Translations under genes and position numbers: made by a program
The notes under the pieces: model-generated
What the model was told of the DNA's origin: nothing
Database searches by the model: none
Seen by the model: the letters and a program-made list of their open reading frames with translations, nothing else
Part shown: piece after piece, positions 52,105 to 60,287 of the stretch
How the letters are laid out: the number at the start of each line of letters is the position of its first letter
Numbering within the stretch: the first letter of the stretch is position 1
Assembly (NCBI RefSeq): GCF_001748245.1
Contig: NZ_BDFO01000001.1
Location: forward strand, 5,030,483 to 5,094,482
Reading direction: 5' to 3'
From: Oligoflexus tunisiensis
GTDB lineage: Bacteria; Bdellovibrionota_B; Oligoflexia; Oligoflexales; Oligoflexaceae
DNA length: 64,000 nucleotides

Positions 52105-53337
52105 TCACCCCCCATTCTCCGGCAGACTCAACACCCGATTCAACACGCGACGGCGGGCGGCCTTGACCTGTGACTGCTTGTAGCGGTCGTGGCTGGCTTC
52201 GCCAATGGAGTTCTGCGCTGCAGAAGCCTCGTCCATCACCTGCAATTCAAAGGGGAAGAAACCTTCCAGCTGCTCCTCCTGCGATTCGGAAGCGGCCAGC
52301 TGCAGGATCTCGGAGGCGATCTGGTGCGCCTGCTCGCTTAGGTTTTTTTCCTGCAGATGGCTCCGCAGTTTTTCCTGCCAGCGTACAGCGGGATTGGGAT
52401 AACGAATGAGCTGCCGGCAGGTCAACTGCACGGCCCGGTAGCCTTTGGCGGTATGCGGATTCGCAGCGCTATGGGCCGCGGCCAGGGGCTTGGTCAGCCC
52501 CTGAAGGATATTGCTGAATTCCTGCGGTTTGATGCGACCGTCCTCGAGCATCTCCCGCAGCATATCCACATTGTGTTTGAAACTTTCCACATCGATCAAG
52601 GAATTCCGTGCCCGGGAGGGATTGCAATTGGGAAAGGTGACAATATGAAAGTCGCGCAGAAACTTCACGACCACCATCACATCCGCCAGACGCTTGGTGA
52701 TGATGCGAATGCCCAGCAGATCGTAGATCGTTTCGGCAACGTTGGCTTTCTTATGCAAAAGTTTCAGAATAATGGATTCCCGCGACTTGCGCAGTTTCCA
52801 TTCAATGCGATCCAGGATCACGCTGGTCTGTCGATCACCAAAACGCAGCTTGCCGTCCTGATCGCGGAAGACAAACTTCAGAAAGCGATTCATCACCTGC
52901 GTCCGCGCCGCCTCGATATCCGCATACTTCGTCACACCATCGATATGAGCGATCGTATGCATGACCCGCAGCACCGCACAGGCCCAGGCCTGCGTTGTCG
53001 CCACCTCGGGTCGCAGGTCGGAAGCCGCCAGGATAATATCACGGGCATCATGCGTATACAGAAGTTGCGAGGGAGGCTGCTTGCCCCGACTCCATTCGAA
53101 AGGCATGAGATACTGTTCGATAAAGTTCCAGGCTTCGCAGATTACCATATGAATTTTCTGCGCATCCGCCGGGACATCGGGATCATAGCCATAGTAACGT
53201 AAAAATTCCGTCGCATCCTGCCAGCTACGGACTTTGAGCTCCTGAAGGTCGATCGAGGATTTCCCGCCAATCAGGACATCCATAATGCCCCAGTTGAACG
53301 ACCAAACCTTCAGCAGATCACCAGTATTGATTTCCAA
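52105..53337 (-). CDS. RelA/SpoT-fold protein, TIGR04552-like
   Basis: The protein (about 410 residues) resembles the TIGR04552 group found in deltaproteobacterial lineages. The middle reads SRESIILKLLHKKANVAETI, then YDLLGIRIITKRLAD, and later KGYRAVQLTCRQLI and FPFELQVMDEASAAQ, ending in HDRYKQSQVKAARRR. That order matches the RelA/SpoT nucleotidyltransferase fold: catalytic-type Asp in DLLGIR and Glu in FELQV are kept, whereas GYRSLH has Gln for His. An active (p)ppGpp-like synthetase is possible but unproven; no hydrolase or TGS domain. The start is uncertain: TTG 53337 has GGTGG upstream, GTG 53418 would overlap the opposite gene's start, ATG 53283 is internal. Confidence 0.7.
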   Translation of the reverse strand: MEINTGDLLKVWSFNWGIMDVLIGGKSSIDLQELKVRSWQDATEFLRYYGYDPDVPADAQKIHMVICEAWNFIEQYLMPFEWSRGKQPPSQLLYTHDARDIILAASDLRPEVATTQAWACAVLRVMHTIAHIDGVTKYADIEAARTQVMNRFLKFVFRDQDGKLRFGDRQTSVILDRIEWKLRKSRESIILKLLHKKANVAETIYDLLGIRIITKRLADVMVVVKFLRDFHIVTFPNCNPSRARNSLIDVESFKHNVDMLREMLEDGRIKPQEFSNILQGLTKPLAAAHSAANPHTAKGYRAVQLTCRQLIRYPNPAVRWQEKLRSHLQEKNLSEQAHQIASEILQLAASESQEEQLEGFFPFELQVMDEASAAQNSIGEASHDRYKQSQVKAARRRVLNRVLSLPENGG

Positions 53338-53366
53338 GCGCAGCCACCGTTTCTTGCCAATCGTGC

Positions 53367-53372
53367 TATAAT
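53367..53372 (+). promoter_or_regulatory. Extended -10 promoter of the thioredoxin-like gene
   Basis: TGCTATAAT gives an extended -10 with a perfect TATAAT, 36 bases before the GTG start at 53409. No good -35 is seen, which is usual for extended -10 promoters. It argues against the longer start of the divergent gene. Confidence 0.5.
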
Positions 53373-53408
53373 GAAGGCCAGAGACTATACCCTGGAGGGC
53401 TTCCCGCC

Positions 53409-53984
53409 GTGATAGCACGAGTTTTCTTTATCATGACGCTTCTTCTGCCAGGCGTCAACGTAAAGGCGGCAGACGCCAAGGATGCAGCCCAGAGCGCCGA
53501 CTCGCATGATGGCAAGGATAGCAAAAATGGTGCCCCGACTCGAGGGGATCGTTATGTTCATAAGTGGGTCACGTTTCCAAGCTTCACGGCCACCAGTCTG
53601 GATCGACGCGAAACCATAACCATCGCGCCGTCCGAGGGACGAGTGACTGTCCTCGTATTCCTCGCATCCTGGTGTGTTCCCTGTCAGCAGCAGATTCGAG
53701 AATTCAGGCGCATCGAAGAAAAATTCCACGATCGCTTCACGGATTTCGTTTATATCTTTGCGCATGACACACTGAACGATGCGCGAGGCTTCAGCAATGT
53801 CTACAAGCTCGGTCGCAACGCGATGCTGGCTTCCGCCAGCGTGCTGGAAGCATTCCATCAGCCCGAGCTGCCATCCATTTATGTTGCGGATCGTTATCGG
53901 TGGATGGTCCTGCGGAGTCTCAACACGCAGAAGCAGGACCTCGATGATCTGGAGAAATTTTTGAATTTACATACGGCTCTTTAG
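53409..53984 (+). CDS. Exported thioredoxin-fold (TlpA-like) protein
   Basis: The 191-residue product begins at a GTG with GGAGG ten bases upstream. It has a signal peptide (cleavage near VKAAD), an Asp/Ser-rich linker, and a thioredoxin fold with the redox motif ASWCVPCQQQIREF (Cys89, Cys92). Later SIYVADRYRWMVL lacks an evident cis-Pro before strand four except PELPSIYV, which fits. It is likely a periplasmic thiol-disulphide reductase. It converges on the next gene with a 3-base gap. It is separate from the Ccm operon, although a role there is possible. Confidence 0.82.
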   Translation: MIARVFFIMTLLLPGVNVKAADAKDAAQSADSHDGKDSKNGAPTRGDRYVHKWVTFPSFTATSLDRRETITIAPSEGRVTVLVFLASWCVPCQQQIREFRRIEEKFHDRFTDFVYIFAHDTLNDARGFSNVYKLGRNAMLASASVLEAFHQPELPSIYVADRYRWMVLRSLNTQKQDLDDLEKFLNLHTAL

Positions 53985-53987
53985 GAC

Positions 53988-54293
53988 TTACTGCCCCTTG
54001 CCTGTTTCCAGGTTCGAGGTGGATTTGATCATCTCCGGATGCCAGCGCAAACGAAGGTTGATCAGATCGTATTCGTGTTCCTGCTTGGCACCACCGATGG
54101 CGATACCTGCGGGGATCCGCCGCTCACCGTCGATCGCAGCCGCATCGAAGTCGATATCCGTCTTGCTGCCCTTGGTTCGGGCTTCCTGGGTCAATATCTT
54201 GCGACGACCGCTCGATTCCTTCTTGGCCTGAGCCAGGACGTTCTCCGACAGAAGAAAACTCAAAGCGAGCAGGGTGCAACATTGTAATTTCAT
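53988..54293 (-). CDS. Small secreted protein with DxDFDAxxIxGE motif
   Basis: The 101-residue product starts at the ATG at 54293, with GGAGG 8 bases upstream, and has a Sec signal ending in VLAQA. The mature part contains TDIDFDAAAIDGERRIPAG followed by YDLINLRLRWHPEM and STSNLE. I recall a similar arrangement, an acidic FDA-IEGE segment then L-RLR, in gliding/motility-associated proteins of Myxococcota and Bdellovibrionota, but I cannot verify it here. Divergent from the beta-propeller gene. Confidence 0.65.
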   Translation of the reverse strand: MKLQCCTLLALSFLLSENVLAQAKKESSGRRKILTQEARTKGSKTDIDFDAAAIDGERRIPAGIAIGGAKQEHEYDLINLRLRWHPEMIKSTSNLETGKGQ

Positions 54294-54389
54294 AGACAGC
54301 ACCTCCATATCCAACCTTGCCCTATCGGTCATTTTTGGGAAAAACTTGAGCATTTTCTCAGTTCCCCTCCCCTCCATTGTATAAAACTT

Positions 54390-54461
54390 TTCGAATCGTC
54401 CATGGGCTCGAAATTGCCTGGACGGTGAATCAGCCAGGGGTTCGAAATTGCCTGGCCGGTG
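54390..54461. repeat. Short direct repeats with TTCGAA cores upstream of the Ccm operon
   Basis: Copies at 54404-54427 and 54437-54461 share CTCGAA/TTCGAAATTGCCTGG and a CGGTG end over about 24 bases. A weaker third copy begins with TTCGAA at 54390. The two good copies are 33 bases apart, about three helical turns. The second lies just upstream of a TATAAT at 54467. They look like tandem binding sites for a regulator of the downstream operon. Confidence 0.6.
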
Positions 54462-54466
54462 CCGTT

Positions 54467-54472
54467 TATAAT
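54467..54472 (+). promoter_or_regulatory. -10 box of the propeller-Ccm operon
   Basis: TATAAT at 54467-54472 lies 44 bases before the first gene and directly after the repeat pair. No consensus -35 at 16-18 bases, which fits a promoter needing an activator bound at the repeats. Confidence 0.45.
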
Positions 54473-54515
54473 GGCAGTAGCGCTTGAGCCCCGTTTGCGA
54501 AGAGGGAGGTCTGTG

Positions 54516-55505
54516 ATGCCGTTGCGCGCCTGGATTCTGGGTTTATTTTTCCTGTCCAATCAAGCCCTTGCACAAACCAAAAGCCGCCCCCTTCAGCCGG
54601 CGGTCCAGCCCGTCGTCCGGACCGAAGGCGGCATGAATTATCTGAGCCTGAGTCCCAATAAAAAGCTCCTGGCCTTTACCAACGATCGGGGCCAGTCCCT
54701 GCGCATCATGGATTTGGCGACCCAGGAGGTCGTGGAAGTGACCCCGCATAAGACCGGCCCCGGATTTTTCTGGAGCCCGGATGGGGTTCGGCTGTTTTTC
54801 CGGGAATTGATCCGCGAAGGCGATGGAATCGCCAGCGAACTGTGCGCCTTTGATACGATCCTCAATCAGAAATCCGTGCTGGATACTCTGCGCGGCTCGA
54901 CCGGTTATCCGCTGCTGAACCCTTACGATAACAGTGTGTTCATGATGCATGAAAAAGGCATTCTGCAGAAACGCCTCGAATTTCCCGGCGAACGTCCGGC
55001 CCAATGGCAAAAGGCCAAACGCAGCGTCGTGGGCAACTGGGTCGTGAGTCAATCGGCAGTGCTGTGGCTCGGGGAACTGGGTCTCGAATTGAAGAAAATG
55101 CCCGACGATGGCACGGGCATCAGCTCCTTTTCCCTGTCTCCTGACGGCCGCCGGATGGCCTGGGCGACCAAGGGTGGCAAGGTCCTGACCGCACTCGATG
55201 GTGCGGATGTCACCCTCATCGGCGAAGGCCGCGATCCGAGCTGGCATCCCTTCCGCACGCTGCTGGTTTATGCCGCTGCGCGCCGGGTCGGAGCCAATGT
55301 TTATGACTACGATCTGCGCCTGCATAATTTATCCGGAGCCGAGCGCACCCTGACCCAAACCCCCGATTTGAAGGAACGCTGGCCGATCTGGTTGGATGCC
55401 ACGACTCTCCTTTACACCGGCGGCAACACCACGGACCTCTTTCGCCTGGATTTCCCTGAGGATCCGAGTGTGGCTCAGACAGCGAAGGTGAATCAGAAGC
55501 TATGA
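54516..55505 (+). CDS. Exported TolB-like beta-propeller protein
   Basis: The 329-residue product starts at the ATG at 54516, 6 bases after GGGAGG. It has a signal peptide ending in ALAQT and repeated propeller-type motifs: YLSLSPNKKLLAFTND, FFWSPDGVRLFF, FSLSPDGRRMAWAT, PSWHPFRTLLVYAA. These are WD40/TolB-type blades. It resembles TolB in fold only; the N-terminal TolB domain and pal/tol genes are absent here. It is the first gene of the nine-gene operon ending in ccmG, overlapping the next gene by 4 bases. Confidence 0.75.
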   Translation: MPLRAWILGLFFLSNQALAQTKSRPLQPAVQPVVRTEGGMNYLSLSPNKKLLAFTNDRGQSLRIMDLATQEVVEVTPHKTGPGFFWSPDGVRLFFRELIREGDGIASELCAFDTILNQKSVLDTLRGSTGYPLLNPYDNSVFMMHEKGILQKRLEFPGERPAQWQKAKRSVVGNWVVSQSAVLWLGELGLELKKMPDDGTGISSFSLSPDGRRMAWATKGGKVLTALDGADVTLIGEGRDPSWHPFRTLLVYAAARRVGANVYDYDLRLHNLSGAERTLTQTPDLKERWPIWLDATTLLYTGGNTTDLFRLDFPEDPSVAQTAKVNQKL

Positions 55506-56419
55506 AACTGGCCCTGGCCGTGATGGCGAGCCAATTGATGTTTCCCAAGGGTTCCACGATGGAGCAGCGGCAGGCGCTATTGAAAAAATTCTTTCGCCCG
55601 CCTCCGGGTGAAATGCTGCGTGTGACCGATCGGGCCATTGCCGTGGAACGCAGGAATCCCCTTTTGGTCAAGGGTGAATTATGGATTGATCCGCCGCCGG
55701 GCCAGTGCCTCACAGTGCGTCGGGACCCTGAGGAGCGCGATCACACCTACTGCAAGGAAACACCAATCACCTGGGATATTTTTGAACTCGATGCCGTCGG
55801 CCGTTTGCGCTTTAATGTTTTTATCGAAAGCAGTCCGGAAACCACCTTCATCAGCTGGCCAACGCCCTATCGGGTGGCCAACTATGTTCCGCTCGGCGCC
55901 ATGGAAACTGGGGAAAACCATAATATTCCCATTCAAAAGTGCGAGGCCGTCGATGCAGGGACCCACCGCAAAATCGTTTTGCATACCATGGATGGGCGGC
56001 GCTGGTTTATTTTTTTGCCGGAATACGACCAGCCCATCAAGGTCGCCGAGCCCATACCCAATCTTCACGTGCAATCGGATGTGAGGAAGGAGGAAAATCC
56101 GGAGGCGACCGAAACGGAAAAAAAACCAGCCAAGTCCGTGCTCGGCCAGCTCCTCTCGGGCGAGTATAAGAAGGAAAGAAAACAGGAGTTTAATTTTCGC
56201 GTCAAACGCCGCCATGCTTACGAAATGTCAAGTTCGGGTTTCAGTGAAACAGGTTCTCCACAAGGTATGCAGGGGAAATGCCGATATAGATTCTCCGGAG
56301 CACCTGGGGATCCTGAAAGTGGGGTGATCGAATGTTACGAAACGGATACATTCGACACGATCTATACTCATGTAACCTGTTTTTCTCAGTTTAAACCAAA
56401 ACTTAAGCCTGCGAAGTAA
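55502..56419 (+). CDS. Unknown protein in the propeller-Ccm operon
   Basis: The 305-residue product has a weakly hydrophobic N-terminus (MKLALAVMASQLMFP) but no clear cleavable signal. Features: several cysteines (GQCLTV, TYCKET, QKCEAV, GKCRYR, VIECYE, VTCFSQ) suggesting an oxidised compartment, and a charged stretch EATETEKKPAKS. The Cys content and position between a beta-propeller and an outer-membrane barrel suggest an exported protein. Start overlaps the previous stop (ATGA). No family recognised. Confidence 0.65.
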   Translation: MKLALAVMASQLMFPKGSTMEQRQALLKKFFRPPPGEMLRVTDRAIAVERRNPLLVKGELWIDPPPGQCLTVRRDPEERDHTYCKETPITWDIFELDAVGRLRFNVFIESSPETTFISWPTPYRVANYVPLGAMETGENHNIPIQKCEAVDAGTHRKIVLHTMDGRRWFIFLPEYDQPIKVAEPIPNLHVQSDVRKEENPEATETEKKPAKSVLGQLLSGEYKKERKQEFNFRVKRRHAYEMSSSGFSETGSPQGMQGKCRYRFSGAPGDPESGVIECYETDTFDTIYTHVTCFSQFKPKLKPAK

Positions 56420-56424
56420 GGAAC

Positions 56425-57600
56425 ATGAAAAGGACCAAGACCTCCATCCCGACCCACGCCATCGCCCTGTTTTTGGGTCTGGGAAGCTGTATCCTTGGCG
56501 ACCCGGCCTGGGGTCAAGGGTTCAACCCCGGCACGGTCTATGACAACGCTCCCTGGATCTCCGCCCGTGCCGCCGGCATGTCCGAGGCGGTCGATCCCAT
56601 TGCCAATGGCATGGATGCACCCTATTACAACCCGGCCGCCATCGGTGGCCTGCATTACAAACAGGAACGGCCCGCGGTTTCCCAGCTCTATTTCCCCTAT
56701 CTTGGGCTGGCCTATAATCGTTCCTCCCAGTCCTTGAATCAGGCTCTGCGCAGTGGTGGGGATCTCAATGATAGTTCCGTCTCCAATGAACTCCTGCAGG
56801 CCTATGATGGCGAACATCCTTATGCGCGCCTCTCGCTTCTGCCGGCCATCACGTTGTATCGTGTGTTTCTCGGTTACACTTACGATGTGAGAGCCATGTC
56901 CACACCTCACGAAACGGATACGGATCTGCTCGATGTCAACTATCGCGAACAATCCGGTCCCGTGATCGGGACGAGCTATGCTTCCAAAAAACGGGATTTC
57001 TATGTGGGCATTAGCGCCCAGTATCTGACCCGCAAGGTCACGCAGGGTTCCTTTCCCCTGGCCACTGTGAATGATGGCGAAAGTCGTCGCAAAGCTTTCC
57101 GCGACAGCCAGGAGAAATATGCGGGCGTGCCCGTGCATGTGGGAGCTCTTTGGACTGGTTACTATAAATGGCGTCCGTCCGTGAGTCTTGTCGCGCGCAA
57201 TGTCGCCAGTCCAGAACTGCAAAGCGACGATTCCGAGGCGGCAGCCCATCGCCTGAAAGAGGATCTGACCCTTGGCTTCGCTCTGTCGCCCAATATCGGC
57301 AAATGGGGTATGCTGAATGTGGTCCTCGAAGGCAATCAGCTCACCCAGAAATCGATCCCCAGCAAGGACAAGCTGCGTTTCGGAACCGAACTCACCTTCG
57401 GCAATGCCTTCGGTGCGGAATCAGGGTTCAGCATCCGCAGTGGCTATAGCTTTGCGGGCGTCTCCTACGGGCTGGGGGCCAATCTTGGCATCTTTGGCTT
57501 ACAGGCGGCGAGCTTTGTAGAAGACATTGGAGCGGACGCCAGTCGCGTGATAGAACGAAGAAGCGTCATCAATCTCGGCATCAACATCGCGGATTACTAA
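56425..57600 (+). CDS. Outer-membrane beta-barrel protein
   Basis: The 391-residue product has a signal peptide (cleavage near PAWGQG) and an N-terminal segment APWISARAAGMSEAVDP with MDAPYYNPAAIGGL, the pattern seen in FadL/PorV/TraF-like barrels (an AGRA-GA...NPAGL hairpin). Later segments alternate hydrophobic and polar residues, as in barrel strands. It precedes ccmA by two bases. A transporter or scaffold role is an inference; substrate unknown. Confidence 0.68.
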   Translation: MKRTKTSIPTHAIALFLGLGSCILGDPAWGQGFNPGTVYDNAPWISARAAGMSEAVDPIANGMDAPYYNPAAIGGLHYKQERPAVSQLYFPYLGLAYNRSSQSLNQALRSGGDLNDSSVSNELLQAYDGEHPYARLSLLPAITLYRVFLGYTYDVRAMSTPHETDTDLLDVNYREQSGPVIGTSYASKKRDFYVGISAQYLTRKVTQGSFPLATVNDGESRRKAFRDSQEKYAGVPVHVGALWTGYYKWRPSVSLVARNVASPELQSDDSEAAAHRLKEDLTLGFALSPNIGKWGMLNVVLEGNQLTQKSIPSKDKLRFGTELTFGNAFGAESGFSIRSGYSFAGVSYGLGANLGIFGLQAASFVEDIGADASRVIERRSVINLGINIADY

Positions 57601-57602
57601 AC

Positions 57603-58238
57603 GTGCTTAAGATTCATAATCTGGAATTTCGTTATCAGTTTCGACGCATTTTGCAGGGCGTTTCCTTCGCGTCCACTGCGGGCGAAATTGTGCATATCGT
57701 CGGTCCCAATGGTGCGGGTAAGACCACACTTATGACCATCCTTGCCGGTCTGCGGCGCGAGCACGCCGGTAGCATTGAATATCATAAGGCCCCGGGCCAG
57801 ATCGTGGACGATCGGCGCGACTACATCGAATACCTGCCGGCTGAGGCCAATGCGCTTTACGGCAAAATGGACGCGATCACCAATCTCCGTTTCTGGCAGA
57901 ATCTGCGCGGACGCAAAAGCAGCGACGAGGCTTTGGTTCAGGAATTGGCCCTCTGGGATCTCGATCATCCTTTGATTCGACAGAATTTCCCAGTGGAACG
58001 TTTTTCCACCGGCATGAAGCGGCGTTTGGCCTTGGCTCGCGTCAAGCTTTCCGAAACGCCGTGCTGGCTTTTGGATGAACCGCTCTACGGACTTGATACC
58101 AAGGGCATTCAAACCTTCCAGGGCATGCTCCAGACGCATCTTCAAGAGGGCGGTCAGGCCTGGATTGTCAGCCATGACACAGCGCCCCTGTCGATCTTCA
58201 AGCTGCGGACTCTGGATCTGGGAGGAAGGAAATCATGA
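57603..58238 (+). CDS. ccmA: Haem exporter ATPase CcmA
   Basis: The 211-residue ATPase has Walker A VGPNGAGKTT, signature FSTGMKRRLALARV, Walker B PCWLLDEP and a switch His in IVSHDT. The FSTGMKRR signature and LDEPLYGLDTKG segment fit CcmA, the energising subunit of the CcmABCD complex that releases haem-loaded CcmE. It starts at GTG 57603, two bases after the barrel stop, with no clear ribosome site, so it may be translationally coupled. It overlaps ccmB by 4 bases. Confidence 0.85.
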   Translation: MLKIHNLEFRYQFRRILQGVSFASTAGEIVHIVGPNGAGKTTLMTILAGLRREHAGSIEYHKAPGQIVDDRRDYIEYLPAEANALYGKMDAITNLRFWQNLRGRKSSDEALVQELALWDLDHPLIRQNFPVERFSTGMKRRLALARVKLSETPCWLLDEPLYGLDTKGIQTFQGMLQTHLQEGGQAWIVSHDTAPLSIFKLRTLDLGGRKS

Positions 58239-58930
58239 AACGCCACATGCTGCAATTTCGAGCACTCCTCACCCAGAGCATCCACGCCGAGTGGGCCAGT
58301 GCCGAGCGCTGGCTGTCCCCGCTGCTGTTTGCGCTCACCATGCTGCTGCTCTTCTCCTTTGCGTTTGGCAAGGTGGAACCGGATTTTATCCCTCAGCTCT
58401 TTGTCGCAGCCACATTTCTCACCGCTTTTTTTGCTCTGCAGATCGCCTTTTCGCGGGTGCTGGAACCGGACATGCAGGATCGGGTCTTCGATCAGCTGCG
58501 CAGCTATCCCCTGGCCCCGACCGCGTGGTTTCTCAGCAAATACCTGCTCGTTCTGATGATCGGTCTCATGATCCTGGCGCCGACCCTCGTGCTGGCGGAT
58601 CTTTTCATCAATGAGACTTCGATAAGTTTTCTCAGTCTGCCGCTCTTTGCCATCGCCGCCTGTTCGCTGATCGCCCTCGGTGCCCTGGGTGTCCTGCTCT
58701 CGACGATGATGCTGCGCTCCAACGCGCGGCAGATCCTTTATCCTTTGCTGTATTTTCCGCTGACAACTCCGGTGCTCCTGGCTGCCGTGGAATCCAGCAA
58801 GGCTTTGCTTATTGAGCAACACAGCCTCAGTCATTTGCTCAGCTCGTGGCTGGGACTGCTTGTAATTTCTGGTATAATGTATTTTACTCTCAGCTTGCTG
58901 CTTTTCGGGGAATTAGTGAAACCTGAATAA
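58235..58930 (+). CDS. ccmB: Haem exporter permease CcmB
   Basis: The 231-residue protein has six membrane segments and the CcmB pattern: WLSPLLFALTMLLLFSFAFG near the start, LEPDMQDRVFDQLRSYPLAP, YLLVLMIGLMILAPTLVLADL and ILYPLLYFPLTTPVLLAAVES. It partners CcmA in the inner membrane. The ATG overlaps the ccmA stop. Confidence 0.88.
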   Translation: MKRHMLQFRALLTQSIHAEWASAERWLSPLLFALTMLLLFSFAFGKVEPDFIPQLFVAATFLTAFFALQIAFSRVLEPDMQDRVFDQLRSYPLAPTAWFLSKYLLVLMIGLMILAPTLVLADLFINETSISFLSLPLFAIAACSLIALGALGVLLSTMMLRSNARQILYPLLYFPLTTPVLLAAVESSKALLIEQHSLSHLLSSWLGLLVISGIMYFTLSLLLFGELVKPE

Positions 58931-58951
58931 GTTTTTTTCGAGGAATGCATC

Positions 58952-59656
58952 ATGTCAAATGCTGTTCAACAGGATCGACGCTCCCTGCTTTTTGGCGCGG
59001 GTGCCGCTGTGCTCACGCTCACCGCCTGGATTTGGGCACTGCGCTTTGCCCCTTCGGAACAGCATCAGGGTGAAGTCTATCGCATCGTTTATTTGCATGT
59101 TCCGGCCGCCTTCACGGCCTTTCTTTCCGCTGGCCTTTTGATGATCTTCAGTCTTTTGACTTTGTTTAGGCGCAGCGCGAATGCCGCGCTCTGGGCCAAG
59201 GCCACAGCCGAGATCGGCTTGCTCTACACGATCATCACCCTGGCCACCGGCTCCATCTGGGGACGTCCCACCTGGGGCGTTTGGTGGGAATGGGATGCGC
59301 GTTTGACGACGACTTTGATCCTGGCCCTGCTTTATGCGGGCTATCTCATCTTTCATAGCAGCATGAATCCAGGCCCTCAGCGTGATCGAATTGCAGCGGC
59401 ACTCGGTGTGATCATCGCCCTCGATGTGCCCATCATCTATCAAAGCGTGAACTGGTGGCGGACGCTGCATCAGCCTCAGAGTATCGTCCGCACAGGTGGC
59501 TCGACGATGGCTCCGGAAATGCTTTCCGTGCTGTTCTTTGGTTTTCTGGCCAGCCTGGTCCTGGCCAGCTGGCTCCTGATTTTGCGGTTCGGCAATCTGC
59601 GTCTGCAACAACTTCTGGAACAATATAGTTACGACGCTCAGGCGAAGGGAGAATAA
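58952..59656 (+). CDS. ccmC: Haem handling protein CcmC
   Basis: The 234-residue protein has six membrane segments and the tryptophan-rich WWD motif: IWGRPTWGVWWEWDARLTTTL. His residues in YLHVPAAF and the loop around the fifth segment would be the haem ligands. CcmC loads haem onto CcmE in the periplasm. It follows ccmB by 21 bases with CGAGGA upstream. Confidence 0.92.
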   Translation: MSNAVQQDRRSLLFGAGAAVLTLTAWIWALRFAPSEQHQGEVYRIVYLHVPAAFTAFLSAGLLMIFSLLTLFRRSANAALWAKATAEIGLLYTIITLATGSIWGRPTWGVWWEWDARLTTTLILALLYAGYLIFHSSMNPGPQRDRIAAALGVIIALDVPIIYQSVNWWRTLHQPQSIVRTGGSTMAPEMLSVLFFGFLASLVLASWLLILRFGNLRLQQLLEQYSYDAQAKGE

Positions 59657-59658
59657 GC

Positions 59659-59817
59659 ATGTTTAATGGAGCCACGGATCCCACCCCCTATATCGCGGGC
59701 GCCTATGGAGTCGCCTTTGTTCTGCTCGGTGTTTATGGATTTGTCCAGGTTCGGCTGCGGCAGCGCTTAAGACAACTGGAACAGGCTGCGCAGTATCAGA
59801 ATAAGAGGAGTACATGA
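59659..59817 (+). CDS. ccmD: CcmD-like small membrane protein
   Basis: A 52-residue open frame (MFNGATDPTPYIAGAYG...) starts 3 bases after the ccmC stop behind AAGGGAG. It has one membrane segment (about residues 12-28, AYGVAFVLLGVYGFV) followed by a basic, Gln-rich cytoplasmic tail (RLRQRLRQLEQAAQ). Size, topology and the YI-AYG start fit CcmD, which links CcmABC and helps release holo-CcmE. It overlaps ccmE by one base. Confidence 0.8.
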   Translation: MFNGATDPTPYIAGAYGVAFVLLGVYGFVQVRLRQRLRQLEQAAQYQNKRST

Positions 59818-60269
59818 TGAAAAAAGGTTTGCCATTAAAATGGATGCTCGGCGGCGCGGTGATTCTGGTGGGAGCTCTGGCGGTCAGTAATCTGAAGTTC
59901 AGCGACAACGTTGTTTACTTTTACACACCGCAGGAAGCGTTTGCCAAGGCCGCGGATATCAATGACAAGACCATCAAGGTCGGCGGCATGGTCAAGTCCG
60001 GAACCGTGGTCTGGAAGCCTGAGGATCTGGCCCTGGACTTTATCATGACTGATATGCAAGGCGTGGACATCGCGGTTTCCCATAAAGGAACGCCGCCGGA
60101 CATGTTCAAGGAGAATGCCGGGGTCGTGGTGAAGGGCCGTATCGAGGCCGATGGCAAAAAAATGGTTTCCCAAAGGCTCATGGTGAAGCATTCTGAAGAA
60201 TACAAAACACCCGATGCCCAGCATTCGGTGGACAAAGAGCTGCTGGAAAAATCGATCTTCAAGAATTGA
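59817..60269 (+). CDS. ccmE: Haem chaperone CcmE
   Basis: The 150-residue protein has an N-terminal anchor (LKWMLGGAVILVGALAVSN) and an OB-fold periplasmic domain: FYTPQEAFA, KVGGMVKSGTVVWKP and LMVKHSEEYKTP. His125 in KHSEEY matches the covalent haem-binding His in the KHDENY motif of the family; Tyr129 is the axial ligand. Both ATGs at 59814 and 59817 are possible; the second is better spaced from GAGGAG. Confidence 0.9.
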   Translation: MKKGLPLKWMLGGAVILVGALAVSNLKFSDNVVYFYTPQEAFAKAADINDKTIKVGGMVKSGTVVWKPEDLALDFIMTDMQGVDIAVSHKGTPPDMFKENAGVVVKGRIEADGKKMVSQRLMVKHSEEYKTPDAQHSVDKELLEKSIFKN

Positions 60270-60287
60270 AGTCTGAAGGAGTTGTCT

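Noticed and set aside
53338..53418. GTG start at 53418 for the RelA/SpoT-fold gene
   Set aside because: It would overlap the divergent gene's start and run through its extended -10 promoter; no ribosome site precedes it. A later start is more likely, though not certain.
54437..54461. TTCGAAAT sequence considered as a tRNA T-loop
   Set aside because: No acceptor stem, anticodon stem or CCA end can be formed around it; the sequence is one of a set of direct repeats.
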